From: Methanoregula sp. UBA154
GTDB taxonomy: Archaea > Halobacteriota > Methanomicrobia > Methanomicrobiales > Methanospirillaceae
DNA length: 59,574 nt
Direction: 5' to 3'
Assembly: GCA_002502245.1 (NCBI GenBank)
Contig: DAPW01000003.1
Span: 1-59,574, forward strand
Shown here: positions 7,851-16,540 of the stretch, in pieces
How the letters are laid out: every line of letters starts with the position of its first letter
How positions within the stretch are numbered: the stretch's first letter is position 1
Notes under the pieces: model-generated
Databases searched by the model: none
Told to the model about the DNA's origin: nothing
Seen by the model: only the letters and a program-made list of their open reading frames with translations
Made by a program: the position numbers and the translations under genes

Positions 7851-9281
7851 ATGTGTATGGACATCCCTAAATATTATGCAATGGGTTTTTGTGATGATGT
7901 AAAGGCTGCCGCGGAGCAGATCGCGGCCGCACCGGAAATAACCATCATCTCCCACATCGATGCGGACGGTATATCCTGTGAGGCAATACTCTCGCAGGCA
8001 GTCTCCCGGCTGGAGATCCCGGTCCGGTCTGTTTTTGTCCGGCAACTGGAACCGCTGACCATGCCACAGGTCCCGTCCGACGCATCACTCAAGGTCTTCT
8101 CAGATCTCGGGGCAGGCCAGCAGAACCTCATGCATGAGCGGGGATTTTCTGAGAGGGAGATCCTCATCATCGATCACCATGTGAGCCAGCCGTGTGAACG
8201 CACCTATATGCAGGTCAACTGCCTGCCCTACGGGCACACGCGGATGAGTGCAGCCGGAGTCTCCTACCTAGTGGCAAAAGAGCTGGACGGCAGCAACACG
8301 GATCTTGCCGGCCTCGCGGTTATCGGGAACGTGGGCGACATGATGGCACGGGAGAAATGCGGGCTCGTGGGCCCGGCCCGCGACATCATCGTGGAGGACG
8401 GTGCCCGGCACGGTTCGGTGGAGGTACGGAAAAAGGACCTCAACTGTTACGGTACGGCAACCCGCCCGCTCCACCTGTCGCTTGCCTACAACGATGACCC
8501 GTTCATCAGAGGGATCAGCAATAATCCCGAAGGTGCCCGGCAGTTCCTGAAAAAACTCGGGATACGGCAGCAGACTCCTGAAGGACGCTGGTATGTCTGG
8601 GAGGAGATTTCTGTGGAGGCCAAGAGGACGATCATCTCCGCGCTTGCCGAGCAGCTGCTTGCCAACGGGGAAAAGGTTGACCGGCTCCTTGCAGAGACGT
8701 ACGGGTTCCCACTGGAAACGCCACGGACACCGCTCCGGAACGCACAGGAATACGCTACCCTCCTGAATGCCTGCGGCCGGTGGTCGAAACCGCACGTCGG
8801 CGGGGCTATCCTCCGGGGCGACCGGGGTCCGGCATACCGCGAGGCCGAGCATATGCTCAACAACCACCGGGCGATCATAAGGAACCTGCTCCAGTTCATC
8901 ATCGACACGGGGGTCAAGGAACTTGAAAATCTCCAGTGGCTGCACGTTGGCGGACGGTACCCGGACACCATTGTCGGCATCGGTGCCGGTATGGCCCTCT
9001 CAAGACTGAACAGCACAAAACCCATCCTGATCATGTGCGAAGTGCCGGAAGACACGAGCCTGACCAAGGTCTCGATGCGGACGAACGAGCGCGTGGTCGA
9101 GCGGGGTATCGACCTCCAGCAGGCGCTGAGCGATGCTTCCGCCGAGTATGGCGGCGGGGGCGGGGGACACAAGATCGCGGCGGGCGCGTATATCCCGAAA
9201 ACGGCAGAACAGGAGTTCGTGATTCGTGTCAACAGGATACTCGGAGAACAGTTCATTGCGGCGGGTCCAGGTCATCGCTGA
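7851..9281 (+). CDS. DHH-family nuclease (archaeal RecJ-like)
   Basis: This protein of up to 476 residues belongs to the DHH/DHHA1 phosphoesterases. The N-terminal domain shows ISHIDADGIS (about 34-43) and the name-giving IIDHHVS (about 105-111), which bind the metals. The C-terminal DHHA1 domain ends with the glycine-rich GGGGGGHKIAAGA. Archaeal members act as single-strand exonucleases, some bound to the replicative GINS complex. Three in-frame ATGs (7851, 7857, 7881) are possible; conservation begins after the third. It leads a run recJ-like, PUA protein, NAC, TrmI. Confidence 0.85.
   Translation: MCMDIPKYYAMGFCDDVKAAAEQIAAAPEITIISHIDADGISCEAILSQAVSRLEIPVRSVFVRQLEPLTMPQVPSDASLKVFSDLGAGQQNLMHERGFSEREILIIDHHVSQPCERTYMQVNCLPYGHTRMSAAGVSYLVAKELDGSNTDLAGLAVIGNVGDMMAREKCGLVGPARDIIVEDGARHGSVEVRKKDLNCYGTATRPLHLSLAYNDDPFIRGISNNPEGARQFLKKLGIRQQTPEGRWYVWEEISVEAKRTIISALAEQLLANGEKVDRLLAETYGFPLETPRTPLRNAQEYATLLNACGRWSKPHVGGAILRGDRGPAYREAEHMLNNHRAIIRNLLQFIIDTGVKELENLQWLHVGGRYPDTIVGIGAGMALSRLNSTKPILIMCEVPEDTSLTKVSMRTNERVVERGIDLQQALSDASAEYGGGGGGHKIAAGAYIPKTAEQEFVIRVNRILGEQFIAAGPGHR
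7868..7876 (-). promoter_or_regulatory. Putative box A of nnr-moaC
   Basis: Read on the minus strand the box is TAATATTTA, centred about 36 bases upstream of the nnr ATG. Transcription would start about 9 bases before the ATG, that is, a nearly leaderless mRNA. The box lies inside the 5' end of the opposite recJ-like frame, which suggests that the recJ-like start may be the later ATG at 7881. Confidence 0.35.
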
Positions 9282-9771
9282 CTACCAGTTCGGCGGGGGT
9301 ACCGGGCCCGGGCTCTTTCCTGAAGGCTGCACCTTCATCCTCTCGACTACCGGGCGTATCCGGCAGGTGCTGTATGAGGGGGCCCGGCTCGCAACCGTCA
9401 GGGCATCCGATGGCAGGCTGACGCTCGGCATCGGAGGGGCACAGCGGCTGCAGGCCGTGCTTCCCGCCCCGGGCTACCGGGTGGTTATCCGGGACGATGT
9501 CGCGGAGTTTGTCGCAACGGGTAAAAATGCGTTTGCAAAACACGTGGTGGCAGCGGACCCCGGCATCCGCGCCGGTGATGACGTGCTGGTGGTTGCCGGC
9601 AGGGATCGCCTGATTGCCTGCGGCGCTGCTGCCGTTTCCGGCCCGGAGATGCTTGCATTTAATTACGGAGTAGCGGTAAAAGTACGGCAGGGTAGTGAGA
9701 AAGATGCTTCCGGGAAATATCAATCCACGCCAGATGAAGGCGATGATGAAGAAGCTCGGCATGAATGTTGA
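9256..9771 (+). CDS. PUA-domain RNA-binding protein
   Basis: The product starts LRRVQVIADYQFGGGTG and ends, in its folded part, with a PUA domain. The PUA part contains VVAADPGIRAGDDVLVV and CGAAAVSGPEMLAFNYGVAVKVR, typical of PUA domains of tRNA-modifying enzymes. I chose the TTG at 9256 because GGAG lies nine bases upstream and homologous proteins begin near this residue; an ATG at 9226 would overlap the nuclease gene by 56 bases. Its acidic last 22 or so codons overlap the start of nac by 68 bases in another frame. The RNA target is unknown. Confidence 0.8.
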   Translation: MRRVQVIADYQFGGGTGPGLFPEGCTFILSTTGRIRQVLYEGARLATVRASDGRLTLGIGGAQRLQAVLPAPGYRVVIRDDVAEFVATGKNAFAKHVVAADPGIRAGDDVLVVAGRDRLIACGAAAVSGPEMLAFNYGVAVKVRQGSEKDASGKYQSTPDEGDDEEARHEC

Positions 9772-10042
9772 GCAGATTGAGGATGTACAGAGTATTGTTA
9801 TCAGGACCCCAAAGGGAAACTACATCTTTGACACTGCCGATGTCCAGGCGATGACCATGCAGGGGGTCACTACGTACCAGATCACCGGCACCCCGCGGTT
9901 TGAAGAGGCGGCACCCGAGATCCCAAAAGAGGATGTGACGATGGTTGCTGCACAGGCAAACGTGCCTGAGGAAAAAGCACGGGAAGCGCTGGTCGCAACA
10001 AAGGGCGATATTGCCGAAGCGATTATGAAGCTGGCTTCGTGA
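9704..10042 (+). CDS. nac: Nascent polypeptide-associated complex protein
   Basis: This 112-residue protein has both parts of archaeal NAC. The NAC barrel is at about residues 3-62 (MLPGNINPRQMKAMMKKLGM, then IRTPKGNYIFDTADV). The C-terminal UBA domain is at about 75-112 (VTMVAAQANVPEEKAREAL). Homodimers bind ribosomes near the exit tunnel and meet nascent chains. I chose the ATG giving MLPGN; an earlier ATG adds MRK. Its first 68 bases are shared with the end of the PUA-protein gene in a different frame. Confidence 0.95.
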   Translation: MLPGNINPRQMKAMMKKLGMNVEQIEDVQSIVIRTPKGNYIFDTADVQAMTMQGVTTYQITGTPRFEEAAPEIPKEDVTMVAAQANVPEEKAREALVATKGDIAEAIMKLAS

Positions 10043-10767
10043 TGATCGAAGCAGGCGACCGGGTCCTTCTCGTGGGGGAAGGAAGGGAATTTTTCGTCCG
10101 CGCCGGGCAGGGAACCCTTGGTACCGACAAGGGCCAGATCGACCTTGCATCCCTGGTCGGGAAATCCGGCGGGGATGTGGTCACAACCCATAACGGATCG
10201 GAGTTCATGATCCGCATCCCGAGGCCAACCGACTTTTTCACGTACGGCAAGCGGTCCGGTGCGCCGATGCTTCCCAAAGACATTGGCCTTGTCATCGCAT
10301 ACACCGGCATGAACCACAACGACGATGTGCTCGATGCCGGCACCGGCAGCGGGATTGCGGCTATCTACTTCGGCGGCGTGGCAAAGAGCGTGAAGACCTA
10401 CGAGATCCGCCCGGAGTTCTCCGCGCTTGCCCTGAAGAACATCACCGAGGCAAAACTGCCAAATGTCGAGGCAATTGCAAAGGATTTCCTCGATGCAGAT
10501 GGATCGTACGATGTCGTCCACCTCGACCTCCAGATCCAGCCCGAACACGTGATCCATGCGTATTCCCTGCTGAAGTCCGGCGGCTACCTCGCCTGCTACA
10601 CCCCGTTCCTGGAGCAGATGGCAATCGTTGTCGATGCTGCAACCCCGCTGTTCCGGGAGGTGCACACCCACGAGCTGATCGAGCGGGAGATGACCCGGTC
10701 AAAACGGGGGACGCGTCCCTCTACCTCCGTGAGTCACTCAGGCTATGTTACGATTGCGAGGAAATAG
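10042..10767 (+). CDS. trmI: tRNA (adenine-N1)-methyltransferase TrmI
   Basis: The protein (241 residues from the ATG at 10042, or 242 from GTG at 10039) is a class I methyltransferase of the TrmI/Trm61 type. An N-terminal small beta domain is followed by RPTDFFTYGKRSGAPMLPKD, the SAM site VLDAGTGSGIAAIYFGG (about 97-113) and the active-site region DVVHLDLQIQP. Archaeal TrmI makes m1A at tRNA positions 57/58. Its start overlaps the nac stop as TGATG, so translation is probably coupled. The last gene of a plus-strand run. Confidence 0.92.
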   Translation: MIEAGDRVLLVGEGREFFVRAGQGTLGTDKGQIDLASLVGKSGGDVVTTHNGSEFMIRIPRPTDFFTYGKRSGAPMLPKDIGLVIAYTGMNHNDDVLDAGTGSGIAAIYFGGVAKSVKTYEIRPEFSALALKNITEAKLPNVEAIAKDFLDADGSYDVVHLDLQIQPEHVIHAYSLLKSGGYLACYTPFLEQMAIVVDAATPLFREVHTHELIEREMTRSKRGTRPSTSVSHSGYVTIARK

Positions 10768-10894
10768 ACGGGCCCGGGCAATGATCATTTCAAAAAACCA
10801 GCGTGAAAACTCTTTTGAAATCAACAGTTACCATGAAATCATCTACCCAGACGGTTGATCGTTACGGGAAAAATGGATCGTAACGGTCCCCGGT

Positions 10895-11308
10895 TTACTC
10901 TTCAGTCCCTTCATCCTTCTTCCGTCTGAAAACATAGTACGCACCGACTGCACCGGTCACGGCAACACCAGCAATGATCACGACAGCAAGGGATGCAGGT
11001 GTTGTCGTAAACCCGATGGTCCGGGGGCCCTGCGCCATCTCGCCTTTCGGGGCGGGGAATGATGTCTCGCTTACGCCGATCCTGACATCGATCAGGGTTG
11101 GTCCGGCCTGGAACCGGGAGGGTATGGTATGATTCGCCAGCGATACATTTGTCACCGCAAGGTCCGGGACTGTCGGGAGTACGTACAGCTGCTCGCCGCG
11201 GTCACCAGCAACGGCGCCGGTTACCGGGATAAGGAGCGATAAGGCTGCAAGTGACAGGATGAGAAGGGAGACGGCAATGACCGTCTTTTTACTCCGAACG
11301 GTGTTCAT
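10895..11308 (-). CDS. Secreted, membrane-anchored protein of unknown function
   Basis: I do not recognise this 137-residue protein. It has a signal peptide or first membrane segment at about residues 9-34 (VIAVSLLILSLAALSLLIPV). An outside domain of about 75 residues follows, with one clear N-glycosylation site (NVSLAN), and a second membrane helix lies at about 104-126, followed by the positive tail FRRKKDEGTEE. The topology is a short extracytoplasmic domain tethered at both ends. It lies just downstream of the sugar-nucleotide operon on the same strand (84-base gap), so a link to the cell surface is possible but unproven. Confidence 0.6.
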   Translation of the reverse strand: MNTVRSKKTVIAVSLLILSLAALSLLIPVTGAVAGDRGEQLYVLPTVPDLAVTNVSLANHTIPSRFQAGPTLIDVRIGVSETSFPAPKGEMAQGPRTIGFTTTPASLAVVIIAGVAVTGAVGAYYVFRRKKDEGTEE

Positions 11309-11392
11309 AGAAGAATGGTACTTCCTGGCCTGCCTTGATGGTTGCGGTCGGATCCAGGTGGGTATTGAGGGAAAAAAGCTCGAACCGGGTGT

Positions 11393-12826
11393 CTATCCTT
11401 CCATAATCGTATGCCCGTTCTTGTCCCCGCGCCCGATCCCCTTGTAAATGAAGCCATGCCGGATGTACGCGTCCGGATCAATCATATTCCGCCCGTCAAT
11501 GATGACCGGGTGCTTCTTTCCGGACAACTGTTTCAGCACCTTCGGATCCAGCGCCCGGTACTGGCGGTGGCCGGTAAAGATCGCGATGGCATCGGCACCT
11601 TCGAGTGCTTCTTCAAGCGAGGGAACAATCGGCACACAGGGATATCCGGCAACATAGGGATCATGGACGCTGACCCGTGCACCTTCCTTCAGCAGGAGGT
11701 CGCGGTACGGCTCGGACGGCGTGTTCCGCGTGTCATCGGAATTGGAGAGAAATGCCCAGCCGAGTATTGCGACCTTCGCCCCGTTCATGAGAACGCCGGT
11801 CCGGTTCACTCCATCCATGGTGATGCGGAACATGTGGGAAGGCATAAAGTCATTGATGCGGCGGGCGAGCACGTAGAGCGAGGGTTCGCCCGGCGGGTAG
11901 TCAAGGCTGCCCTTACCCAGCACCTGGACGCCGCGTTCAAGGTGGTACGTATCCTTCGTCAGGCAATGGCCCCCGACACCGGCGCCGGGCCAGAGCATGG
12001 CACGGGTGATCCCCTCGCCCTTAAGGCTGTCAATACCGGTCCTGACATCGTAGACATTGATCCCCATTGCCTCGCAGTAGAGGGCGAGCTCGTTGATCGC
12101 GGCGATCTGGAGATCGCGGAAGGTATTCTCCGCAGTCTTGGTCACCTCGGCAGCAGTTGCTGTCATCGGGATGACCCTGCCGGAGGTCAGTACGGGGGTG
12201 TAGAGTTCGGCTGCCCGCTTTGTGCTCAGCACATCAATACCACCGATACACCGGTCGTGCTCCCTGATATTCCGGAGGAGCCGCCCCACCATCACCCGTT
12301 CCGGTGCATGGGCGAGAGCAAAATCCGTCCCTGCGTTCAGGCCGGACTCCCGTTCCAGGAGCTCGCGGGCCATCCCGTCCGTTGTACCCGGGGTGATGGT
12401 GGATTCCAGCACCACGAGCATACCGGGCTGCAGGTTGCGGCCAACATGCCGGATACCCTCTTTGAGCGCCGAGAAGTCCGGGAGAAGGTCTTCCTTGTTC
12501 AGGAACGGTGTCTGGATGGAGAGGGTCACCGCATCCAGTTCTGCAATCTTTGAAAAGTCAGAAGTGCACCGGAATTTACCGGCAGCCACGACCTTTCTGA
12601 GCAGCTCCCCAAGTCCCGGTTCCTCCCCCCTGAGCGGGCTCTCGCCCCGGTTCAGCATCGCGATCTTGTAGCCCGATGATGGCGATTCCCGCTGGAACCC
12701 GTAGACATGATCGAATAGTGGTGAGTCCGCAAAGAGTGCTGCGGCCGGGATGCCGACATAGCCCATGCCGATAACCCCGATTTTTTTGATGGGGCCCCGT
12801 TTGTGGAATAATGCAGCTAAGGTCAT
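11393..12826 (-). CDS. Nucleotide-sugar 6-dehydrogenase (UDP-ManNAc/GlcNAc type)
   Basis: This 477-residue protein belongs to the UDP-glucose/GDP-mannose dehydrogenase family, which oxidises C6 of a nucleotide sugar to the uronate with two NAD+. The NAD site is IGVIGMGYVGIPAAALFAD (about 17-35). The middle has STITPGTTDGMARELLE and APERVMVG, and the catalytic cysteine is in GVGGHCLTKD (about 290). The C-terminal domain holds VAILGWAFLSNSDDTRNTPS. The sequence resembles the WecC/WbpA branch acting on N-acetylated sugars more than UDP-glucose enzymes. It is the third gene of an operon with a Gfo/Idh/MocA dehydrogenase and a DegT-type transaminase. Confidence 0.88.
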   Translation of the reverse strand: MTLAALFHKRGPIKKIGVIGMGYVGIPAAALFADSPLFDHVYGFQRESPSSGYKIAMLNRGESPLRGEEPGLGELLRKVVAAGKFRCTSDFSKIAELDAVTLSIQTPFLNKEDLLPDFSALKEGIRHVGRNLQPGMLVVLESTITPGTTDGMARELLERESGLNAGTDFALAHAPERVMVGRLLRNIREHDRCIGGIDVLSTKRAAELYTPVLTSGRVIPMTATAAEVTKTAENTFRDLQIAAINELALYCEAMGINVYDVRTGIDSLKGEGITRAMLWPGAGVGGHCLTKDTYHLERGVQVLGKGSLDYPPGEPSLYVLARRINDFMPSHMFRITMDGVNRTGVLMNGAKVAILGWAFLSNSDDTRNTPSEPYRDLLLKEGARVSVHDPYVAGYPCVPIVPSLEEALEGADAIAIFTGHRQYRALDPKVLKQLSGKKHPVIIDGRNMIDPDAYIRHGFIYKGIGRGDKNGHTIMEG

Positions 12827-12844
12827 AGCGGGCGTACCTCTCCT

Positions 12845-13750
12845 TTAATGTGCAGTACGGACTTTTTCACAGAATTCAAGGTTCCGGATCGCCTGTTCCG
12901 GTGTGACGGGGAAGGGGAGCTGATTCTTCACACAACCGATGAACGTTTCCAGCTCCCGTTTCAGGGGTTCGACCTTCCCCACCATCACTTTCTCGATGAT
13001 GTTTTCCTGCACGTACCGCTGCGCTTCCATCTGGTACTGGCCGGGTTTGCGGTGGATGGTGACCTCCTGGGTCATGAAATCACCTTCGATCGTGAAATCC
13101 TCATCTTCGATATAAAATAACCGGATCTTCTTGGAGGCCTTGCGGCTTGCCGAAAGGACCACCGGAATATCGTTACAGTTCATCAGCACGCTCATGACAT
13201 CCGCGCTGCCAACGCTGTGAATATCTTCAGGGGTTAAAAAGAACTCATTCAGGAGAATGTCGATATCGTGAATCATCAGGTCTTCGACAACAGAACTGCC
13301 GGTTACCCGTGCCGAGGTGGGATTATGCCGTTTCATCTCGTAGTAGAGAGGGTTTTTCACGATCTTTTTAATCTCGGAAACGATCGGATTAAACCGCTCA
13401 ATATGGCCGACACCCACGGTAATTCCTTCAGGAGCGGTTTTCATGAGCTGTTTTGCTTCCGCTGATGTTGCACAGATGGGTTTTTCGATGAGCACGGATC
13501 TCTTTTTTTGGAAAACTTCGCCAACTACTGCTGAATGGAACTGGGTGGGGACTACAACGCTGACGGCCTCTGAATGATCAAGAAGCTCACTGATCGATCC
13601 GTAAACGGTGGCTCCATGCTTTTTGCCAAGGGCTTTTGCTGCGTCGGCATTCACATCATAAATACCCAGGGAATCCACACTCTTGAGTTCCGAATAAATA
13701 CGGACATGGTTCCTTCCCATGACCCCGACACCGATAACACCTACATCCAT
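12845..13750 (-). CDS. Gfo/Idh/MocA oxidoreductase (WbpB/WlbA-like)
   Basis: This 301-residue enzyme has an N-terminal Rossmann fold (VGVIGVGVMGRNHVRIYSEL) and the family's catalytic-site EKP motif in SVLIEKPICATSAEA (about 85-99), followed by GHIERFNP and MIHDIDIL. Neighbours suggest that it oxidises C3 of a UDP-N-acetylhexosaminuronate, as WbpB/WlbA do, so that the next enzyme can add an amine. Its ATG directly abuts the stop of the transaminase gene, and the dehydrogenase gene follows after 18 bases. Substrate is inferred from context only. Confidence 0.82.
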   Translation of the reverse strand: MDVGVIGVGVMGRNHVRIYSELKSVDSLGIYDVNADAAKALGKKHGATVYGSISELLDHSEAVSVVVPTQFHSAVVGEVFQKKRSVLIEKPICATSAEAKQLMKTAPEGITVGVGHIERFNPIVSEIKKIVKNPLYYEMKRHNPTSARVTGSSVVEDLMIHDIDILLNEFFLTPEDIHSVGSADVMSVLMNCNDIPVVLSASRKASKKIRLFYIEDEDFTIEGDFMTQEVTIHRKPGQYQMEAQRYVQENIIEKVMVGKVEPLKRELETFIGCVKNQLPFPVTPEQAIRNLEFCEKVRTAH

Positions 13751-14845
13751 TCATTTCACCCGGTTGATCGTATCGCAGATATAGTTCAGTTCCTTCTGGT
13801 CGAGCAGGGGATGCACCGGCAGGCTCAGGACAGACCCGGCAAGCCGGGTCGAGACCGGACACGGGTCGGGATTGTTGTCGAGGCCGAAAAGGGGCTGGCG
13901 GTGCAGGGGGATGGGATAGTGGACCGCAGACCCGATACCCTTTGCCCGGAGGTAGTCGATAAAATCCGCACGGCTCAGGGGGAACTCCCCGCTCAGCCGG
14001 ACCACGTACTGGTGGTAGACATGGCTCACGCCGGGTGCCGTCACCGGTGTGATCAATCCCTTCACAGACAGGTTTGTGGTATAGTACTCGGCATTCTTCC
14101 GGCGCCGCAGGTTGAACTTCTCCAGTTTTTTCAGTTGAACGATGCCAAGCGCTGCACTCATATCGGTCATACGGTAATTATACCCGAGCCGGGTGTGGAG
14201 GTATTTCTCGCTCTGCCCGTGGTTGATGAGGAGGCGCAGCCGCTCATTATAGGCTTTCTCGCTCGTGGTGACCATGCCGCCCTCACCGGTGATCATGTTC
14301 TTCGTGGCATAGAAAGAGAAGCACCCGAAATGCCCGAAACCGCCGACTCTCTCTCCCTTGTAAAGCGCACCATGGGCCTGTGCCGCGTCCTCGATGAATT
14401 TGAGGCTGTGGGAGGCACAACAATCCTGCACCGCCTGTACATCGAAGGGCTGGCCGAACAGGTGGACGGCGATAACGGCCTTGGTCTTCGGGGTTATCCG
14501 TTCCTCGACCTGCTCCGGAAGAATATTGAACGTCTGTTCATCGACATCGGCAAAGACCGGTTTAGCGCCGCACATCGCGACAGCGGACGCGGTTGCGACA
14601 AACGAGAATGCCGGGACGATCACCTCGTCCCCGTACCCGATATCCGCAGCAAGCAGCGCAGCATGCAGCGCGGCTGTACCGTTGTTCATCGCAACCGCGT
14701 GGGTAGTCCCGCAGAAATTAGCAAATTTTTTCTCGAATTCCGCAACCCTGTCACCTGAAGCGAGCATGCCGGATTCAAGAACGGAGGTCACTGCCGAAAT
14801 TTCATCCTGACCGATAACCGGTCGCGCAACTGGTATAAGGTCCAC
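13751..14845 (-). CDS. DegT/DnrJ/EryC1-type sugar aminotransferase (WbpE-like)
   Basis: This PLP enzyme of 364 residues starts at GTG (14845), nine bases after a GGAGG site; the open frame runs much further upstream but only by chance. It shows MNNGTAALHAALLAADIG, VIVPAFSFVATASA, the PLP-phosphate region EDAAQAHGALYKG and the Schiff-base lysine in FSFYATKNMITGEGGM (about residue 181). DegT enzymes transfer the amino group of glutamate to keto-sugar nucleotides. As first gene of the operon with a Gfo/Idh and a 6-dehydrogenase, it probably makes a 3-amino-uronic sugar nucleotide for surface glycans. No acetyltransferase gene is adjacent. Confidence 0.9.
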   Translation of the reverse strand: MDLIPVARPVIGQDEISAVTSVLESGMLASGDRVAEFEKKFANFCGTTHAVAMNNGTAALHAALLAADIGYGDEVIVPAFSFVATASAVAMCGAKPVFADVDEQTFNILPEQVEERITPKTKAVIAVHLFGQPFDVQAVQDCCASHSLKFIEDAAQAHGALYKGERVGGFGHFGCFSFYATKNMITGEGGMVTTSEKAYNERLRLLINHGQSEKYLHTRLGYNYRMTDMSAALGIVQLKKLEKFNLRRRKNAEYYTTNLSVKGLITPVTAPGVSHVYHQYVVRLSGEFPLSRADFIDYLRAKGIGSAVHYPIPLHRQPLFGLDNNPDPCPVSTRLAGSVLSLPVHPLLDQKELNYICDTINRVK

Positions 14846-14971
14846 GTTGTTCTGCCTCCAAAAAAATGGTAATACCGGATAAAAAATAGGGAGTGATTGA
14901 ATAATATCATTCCTGATCTTTCCCGTTATACCTGCCACAGGAGCCGTTCGGGCTTCTTCTGAGTTACCGGG

Positions 14972-14985
14972 TTTTTTAAAAAGAT
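14972..14985 (+). promoter_or_regulatory. Putative box A of pyrBI
   Basis: TTTTTTAAAAAGAT lies about 55 bases upstream of the pyrB GTG in the divergent gap between the transaminase gene and pyrB. It is AT-rich against a GC-rich background and at a reasonable distance for a leader of about 25-30 bases. Confidence 0.35.
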
Positions 14986-15034
14986 AGGTAATTAGGGCAG
15001 GAAAACAATAATTATCGTACACGAAACGGGAGGG

Positions 15035-15937
15035 GTGGCAACGCAGCATATCATTTCCATCGGGGACTTTGACCGGAAAGAGATCGACCGCCTGCTGGAT
15101 CATGCAGCACAGATTGATAATAAACAGTACGATAAAACTGCTCTGTGCGGCAAGATCCTTGCCGTCCTCTTTTTTGAACCCAGTACCCGGACACGCATGT
15201 CCTTTGAATCCGCCATGGCACGGCTCGGCGGCACCTCGCTTTCTGTCGGGAGCGTGGATGCCTGCTCCATGGCAAAAGGCGAGACCCTTGCTGACACTAT
15301 CCGCGTCGTGAGCGGGTATGCTGACGCGATCGTGATCCGCCACCCGAAAGAGGGGGCAGCGCGGCTCGCTGCCGAGTTTGCCACCGTCCCGGTCATCAAT
15401 GCCGGTGACGGGGCAGGCCAGCACCCGTCGCAGACCCTGCTTGACCTTTACACCATCCGCCAGACCATGCCGATCGATGGGATCGAAATTGCCCTTGTTG
15501 GCGACCTTCGCTATGGGCGTACTGCGCATTCTCTTGCCTCTGCTCTTTCGCTGTATGACGCACGCCTCCACACGGTTTCCCCGAAAGGTCTTGAACTGCC
15601 TGCCACGCTGGTATCCGGCCTCAGGGAGAAGGGCATGGAGATCATCGAACACGATTCGGTCGGGGAGGTGATCGATATTGTTGACGTGCTGTACGTGACA
15701 CGAATCCAGCGGGAGCGGTTTCCCGATTCTGCTTCCTATTTCAATGTGGCATCCAGTTACCGCATCACCCCCGAGCTCCTGACCGGCGCAAAAAAGCACC
15801 TGATCATCCTCCACCCCCTGCCCCGGGTCGATGAGATCGATCCCCGGGTGGACACGTCCCCGCATGCCCGCTACTTTGAACAGTCGAAGAACGGGGTGCC
15901 GGTGAGGATGGCGATGCTCATGCAGGTGCTCCCATGA
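15035..15937 (+). CDS. pyrB: Aspartate carbamoyltransferase catalytic chain
   Basis: The 300-residue chain condenses carbamoyl phosphate and aspartate, the committed step of pyrimidine synthesis. Key sites are visible: the carbamoyl-phosphate loop FFEPSTRTRMSFESAM (about 46-61), SMAKGE, HPSQTLLDLYTI, and the aspartate-site HPLPRVDEID (about 263-272). The start is GTG (MATQHIISIGDF). A GGAGG sequence lies only one base before it, closer than usual, so the exact start is a little uncertain. It is followed by pyrI with a four-base overlap. Confidence 0.97.
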   Translation: MATQHIISIGDFDRKEIDRLLDHAAQIDNKQYDKTALCGKILAVLFFEPSTRTRMSFESAMARLGGTSLSVGSVDACSMAKGETLADTIRVVSGYADAIVIRHPKEGAARLAAEFATVPVINAGDGAGQHPSQTLLDLYTIRQTMPIDGIEIALVGDLRYGRTAHSLASALSLYDARLHTVSPKGLELPATLVSGLREKGMEIIEHDSVGEVIDIVDVLYVTRIQRERFPDSASYFNVASSYRITPELLTGAKKHLIILHPLPRVDEIDPRVDTSPHARYFEQSKNGVPVRMAMLMQVLP

Positions 15938-16407
15938 CGACCGAGGAAACCACAGAAAACGAGGGGCTGCTGGTCCGCCGGATCAAGAACGGTACCGTGA
16001 TCGATCACATTGATGGCGGGGAAGCACTGAACGTGGTCAAGATCCTGGGAATTACCGGTACTACGCAGGAAGCCCTCTCGATTGCAACCAACGTTCCCAG
16101 CAGGAACATGGGGCGCAAGGATATTGTCAAGCTGGCAAACAGGGAACTTTCCAAGGAGGAGGTGGACCGGATTGCCCTGATATCCCCCCGTGCAACCATT
16201 AATATCATCAGAAATTTCAAGGTCTGCGAGAAAAAGGGTGTTGAGATACCGGACCTGATCGAGGGGCTCGTCCGCTGCCCGAACCCGGGCTGCATCTCCA
16301 ACACCAACGAGCCGATACGGAGCAGGTTCCGGGTGCTGCCCAAGGGACTCCACTGCTGTTACTGCGACTGGGTGATCACCCGGGATATCACGGGACATAT
16401 TATCTGA
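15934..16407 (+). CDS. pyrI: Aspartate carbamoyltransferase regulatory chain
   Basis: The 157-residue regulatory chain binds nucleotides through its N-terminal domain (LLVRRIKNGTVIDHIDGGEAL) and zinc through its C-terminal domain. The four cysteines appear as CPNPGC (about 113-118) and CCYC (about 137-140), the zinc site that contacts the catalytic chain. It overlaps the pyrB stop by four bases, giving the usual pyrBI pair, and implies allosteric control of the enzyme by CTP and ATP. Length is normal. Confidence 0.96.
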   Translation: MTTEETTENEGLLVRRIKNGTVIDHIDGGEALNVVKILGITGTTQEALSIATNVPSRNMGRKDIVKLANRELSKEEVDRIALISPRATINIIRNFKVCEKKGVEIPDLIEGLVRCPNPGCISNTNEPIRSRFRVLPKGLHCCYCDWVITRDITGHII

Positions 16408-16540
16408 ACCGGTAGCGCAAAAAAAGATGGCCCGGACCCGTTATCGCAGCCACAAGGGTATGGGGCGCGGTGTTCAGGGCTGCCGGCAGGAGGCAGGGCC
16501 CATATGTTGTCGATTTTACCGGTTTGCTCAAAGGACAAAT

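Noticed and set aside
11411..12553. Plus-strand open frame of 380 codons over the nucleotide-sugar dehydrogenase gene
   Set aside because: It is antisense to a complete dehydrogenase and contains no recognisable domain.
13751..15865. A 704-codon open frame that would extend the DegT transaminase far upstream
   Set aside because: The first 340 codons run antisense through pyrB and show no family pattern. The GTG at 14845 has GGAGG nine bases upstream and gives the normal N-terminus.
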